Origin: a virus
Virus record (IMG/VR): IMGVR_UViG_3300042561_000170
Span: 1 to 23,155 of that record
Reading direction: 5' to 3' (one strand)
Length of the DNA stretch: 23,155 nucleotides
The notes beneath the pieces are model-generated. The model was not told the DNA's origin, ran no database searches, and was given only the letters and a program-made list of their open reading frames with translations. Below are positions 22,777 to 23,155 of this stretch, one piece after another. The position numbers and the translations under genes are program-made. Each line of letters begins with the position of its first letter. Position 1 is the first letter of the stretch.

Positions 22777-23155
22777 AGCTCAGCCCCGAGGGCGCTGCGC
22801 TGATGCACAGGTACGAGGGCTACAGAACCCGGCCCTACTTGTGCCCTGCTCACATCTGGACCGTTGGGTACGGGCACGTCCTGTATCAGGACCAGATCCA
22901 ACTGCCTATGGTTCGCAAAGAAGGCTACACTGGGTTCATCCGCATGAACTACCCGCTACGTCCAGAGCACAACCGTGTCTGGTCCAAGAAAGAGATCGAT
23001 GCGCTTTTCGACGCTGACGTCACTGCTTTTGAACGAGGTGTTCTTCGTCTGGTTCCCGGCTGTGCTGGTCATCAAGGGCGCTTCGACGCTCTGGTCTCTT
23101 TTGCGTACAACGCAGGGTTAGGAAATCTGCAGCGCAGCCAGATCCGCATGAAGGC
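22773..23155 (+). CDS. Endolysin, GH24 lysozyme (cut by window edge)
   Basis: The first 127 codons of a muramidase that cleaves peptidoglycan. The frame starts at GTG 22773, overlapping the holin stop, and begins MKLSPEGAALMHRYEGYRT. The catalytic Glu is E15. The E-x8-C-x5-T arrangement (E15, C24, T30 in YLCPAHIWTVGYGH) is the Cys variant of the usual E-x8-D-x5-T lysozyme signature. AYNAGLGNL further on is a typical GH24 helix. There is no signal peptide or signal-anchor at the N-terminus, so release should depend on a holin. The 3' end lies outside the window. Confidence 0.93.
   Translation, partial: MKLSPEGAALMHRYEGYRTRPYLCPAHIWTVGYGHVLYQDQIQLPMVRKEGYTGFIRMNYPLRPEHNRVWSKKEIDALFDADVTAFERGVLRLVPGCAGHQGRFDALVSFAYNAGLGNLQRSQIRMK

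Noticed and set aside
1-23155. tRNA genes, insertion sequences, integrase or attachment site
   Set aside because: No cloverleaf-like TΨC arms (GGTTCRANNCC context), transposase motifs, terminal inverted repeats or integrase catalytic motifs were found by reading.

Overview
This window is the structural and lysis half of a short-tailed (podovirus) dsDNA phage genome of P22-like architecture. The DNA is GC-rich with strongly G/C-biased third codon positions. That, together with protein features typical of proteobacterial phages, suggests a Gram-negative, probably beta- or gammaproteobacterial host; the host is an inference. No integrase, replication gene or repressor is visible, so free phage and prophage cannot be told apart.

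Layout. Positions 1-63 hold the start of a leftward gene, possibly preceded by a small leftward ORF. Positions 64-664 carry no convincing rightward gene. They contain an unusual G-rich block with helically phased GGGGTAT heptamers followed by inverted C-rich copies, then a degenerate 15-bp tandem array, then a hairpin with a T8 run that overlaps the start of the first rightward gene. From about 665 to the right edge every gene is on the + strand and tightly packed, with many ATGA-type start/stop overlaps.

Region by region: DNA packaging (small and large terminase, 665-2733); head (portal, a small glycine-rich protein, scaffold, P22-type coat protein, 2721-7706); a beta-rich virion-type protein and very small basic proteins (7761-8782); neck/connector (a HeH-like domain protein, gp4-like factor, another beta-rich protein, a basic protein, gp10-like DNA stabilization protein, 8782-11866); a coiled-coil plus TNF-like-knob protein in the tail-needle position and two accessory proteins (11871-13508); three probable ejection/injection proteins (13593-19398); a tailspike with P22-like head-binding domain, pectate-lyase-type beta-helix and self-cleaving S74 chaperone (19401-21521); and a lysis cassette with an HExxH mini-protein, two holin-like proteins, a membrane coiled-coil protein and a GH24 lysozyme cut by the window edge (21518-23155).

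How it works together: terminase packages DNA through the portal into a shell built by coat plus scaffold. The gp4-, gp10- and needle-like proteins close the portal, the ejection proteins are packaged inside to carry DNA across the envelope, the tailspike binds and probably degrades a surface polysaccharide, and the holin/lysozyme set releases progeny. The order portal-scaffold-coat-gp4-gp10-needle-ejection proteins-tailspike matches P22. The departures are inserted small basic proteins, a TNF-like knob candidate instead of a simple needle, enlarged ejection proteins with Pro/Ala linkers, and an elaborate lysis module.
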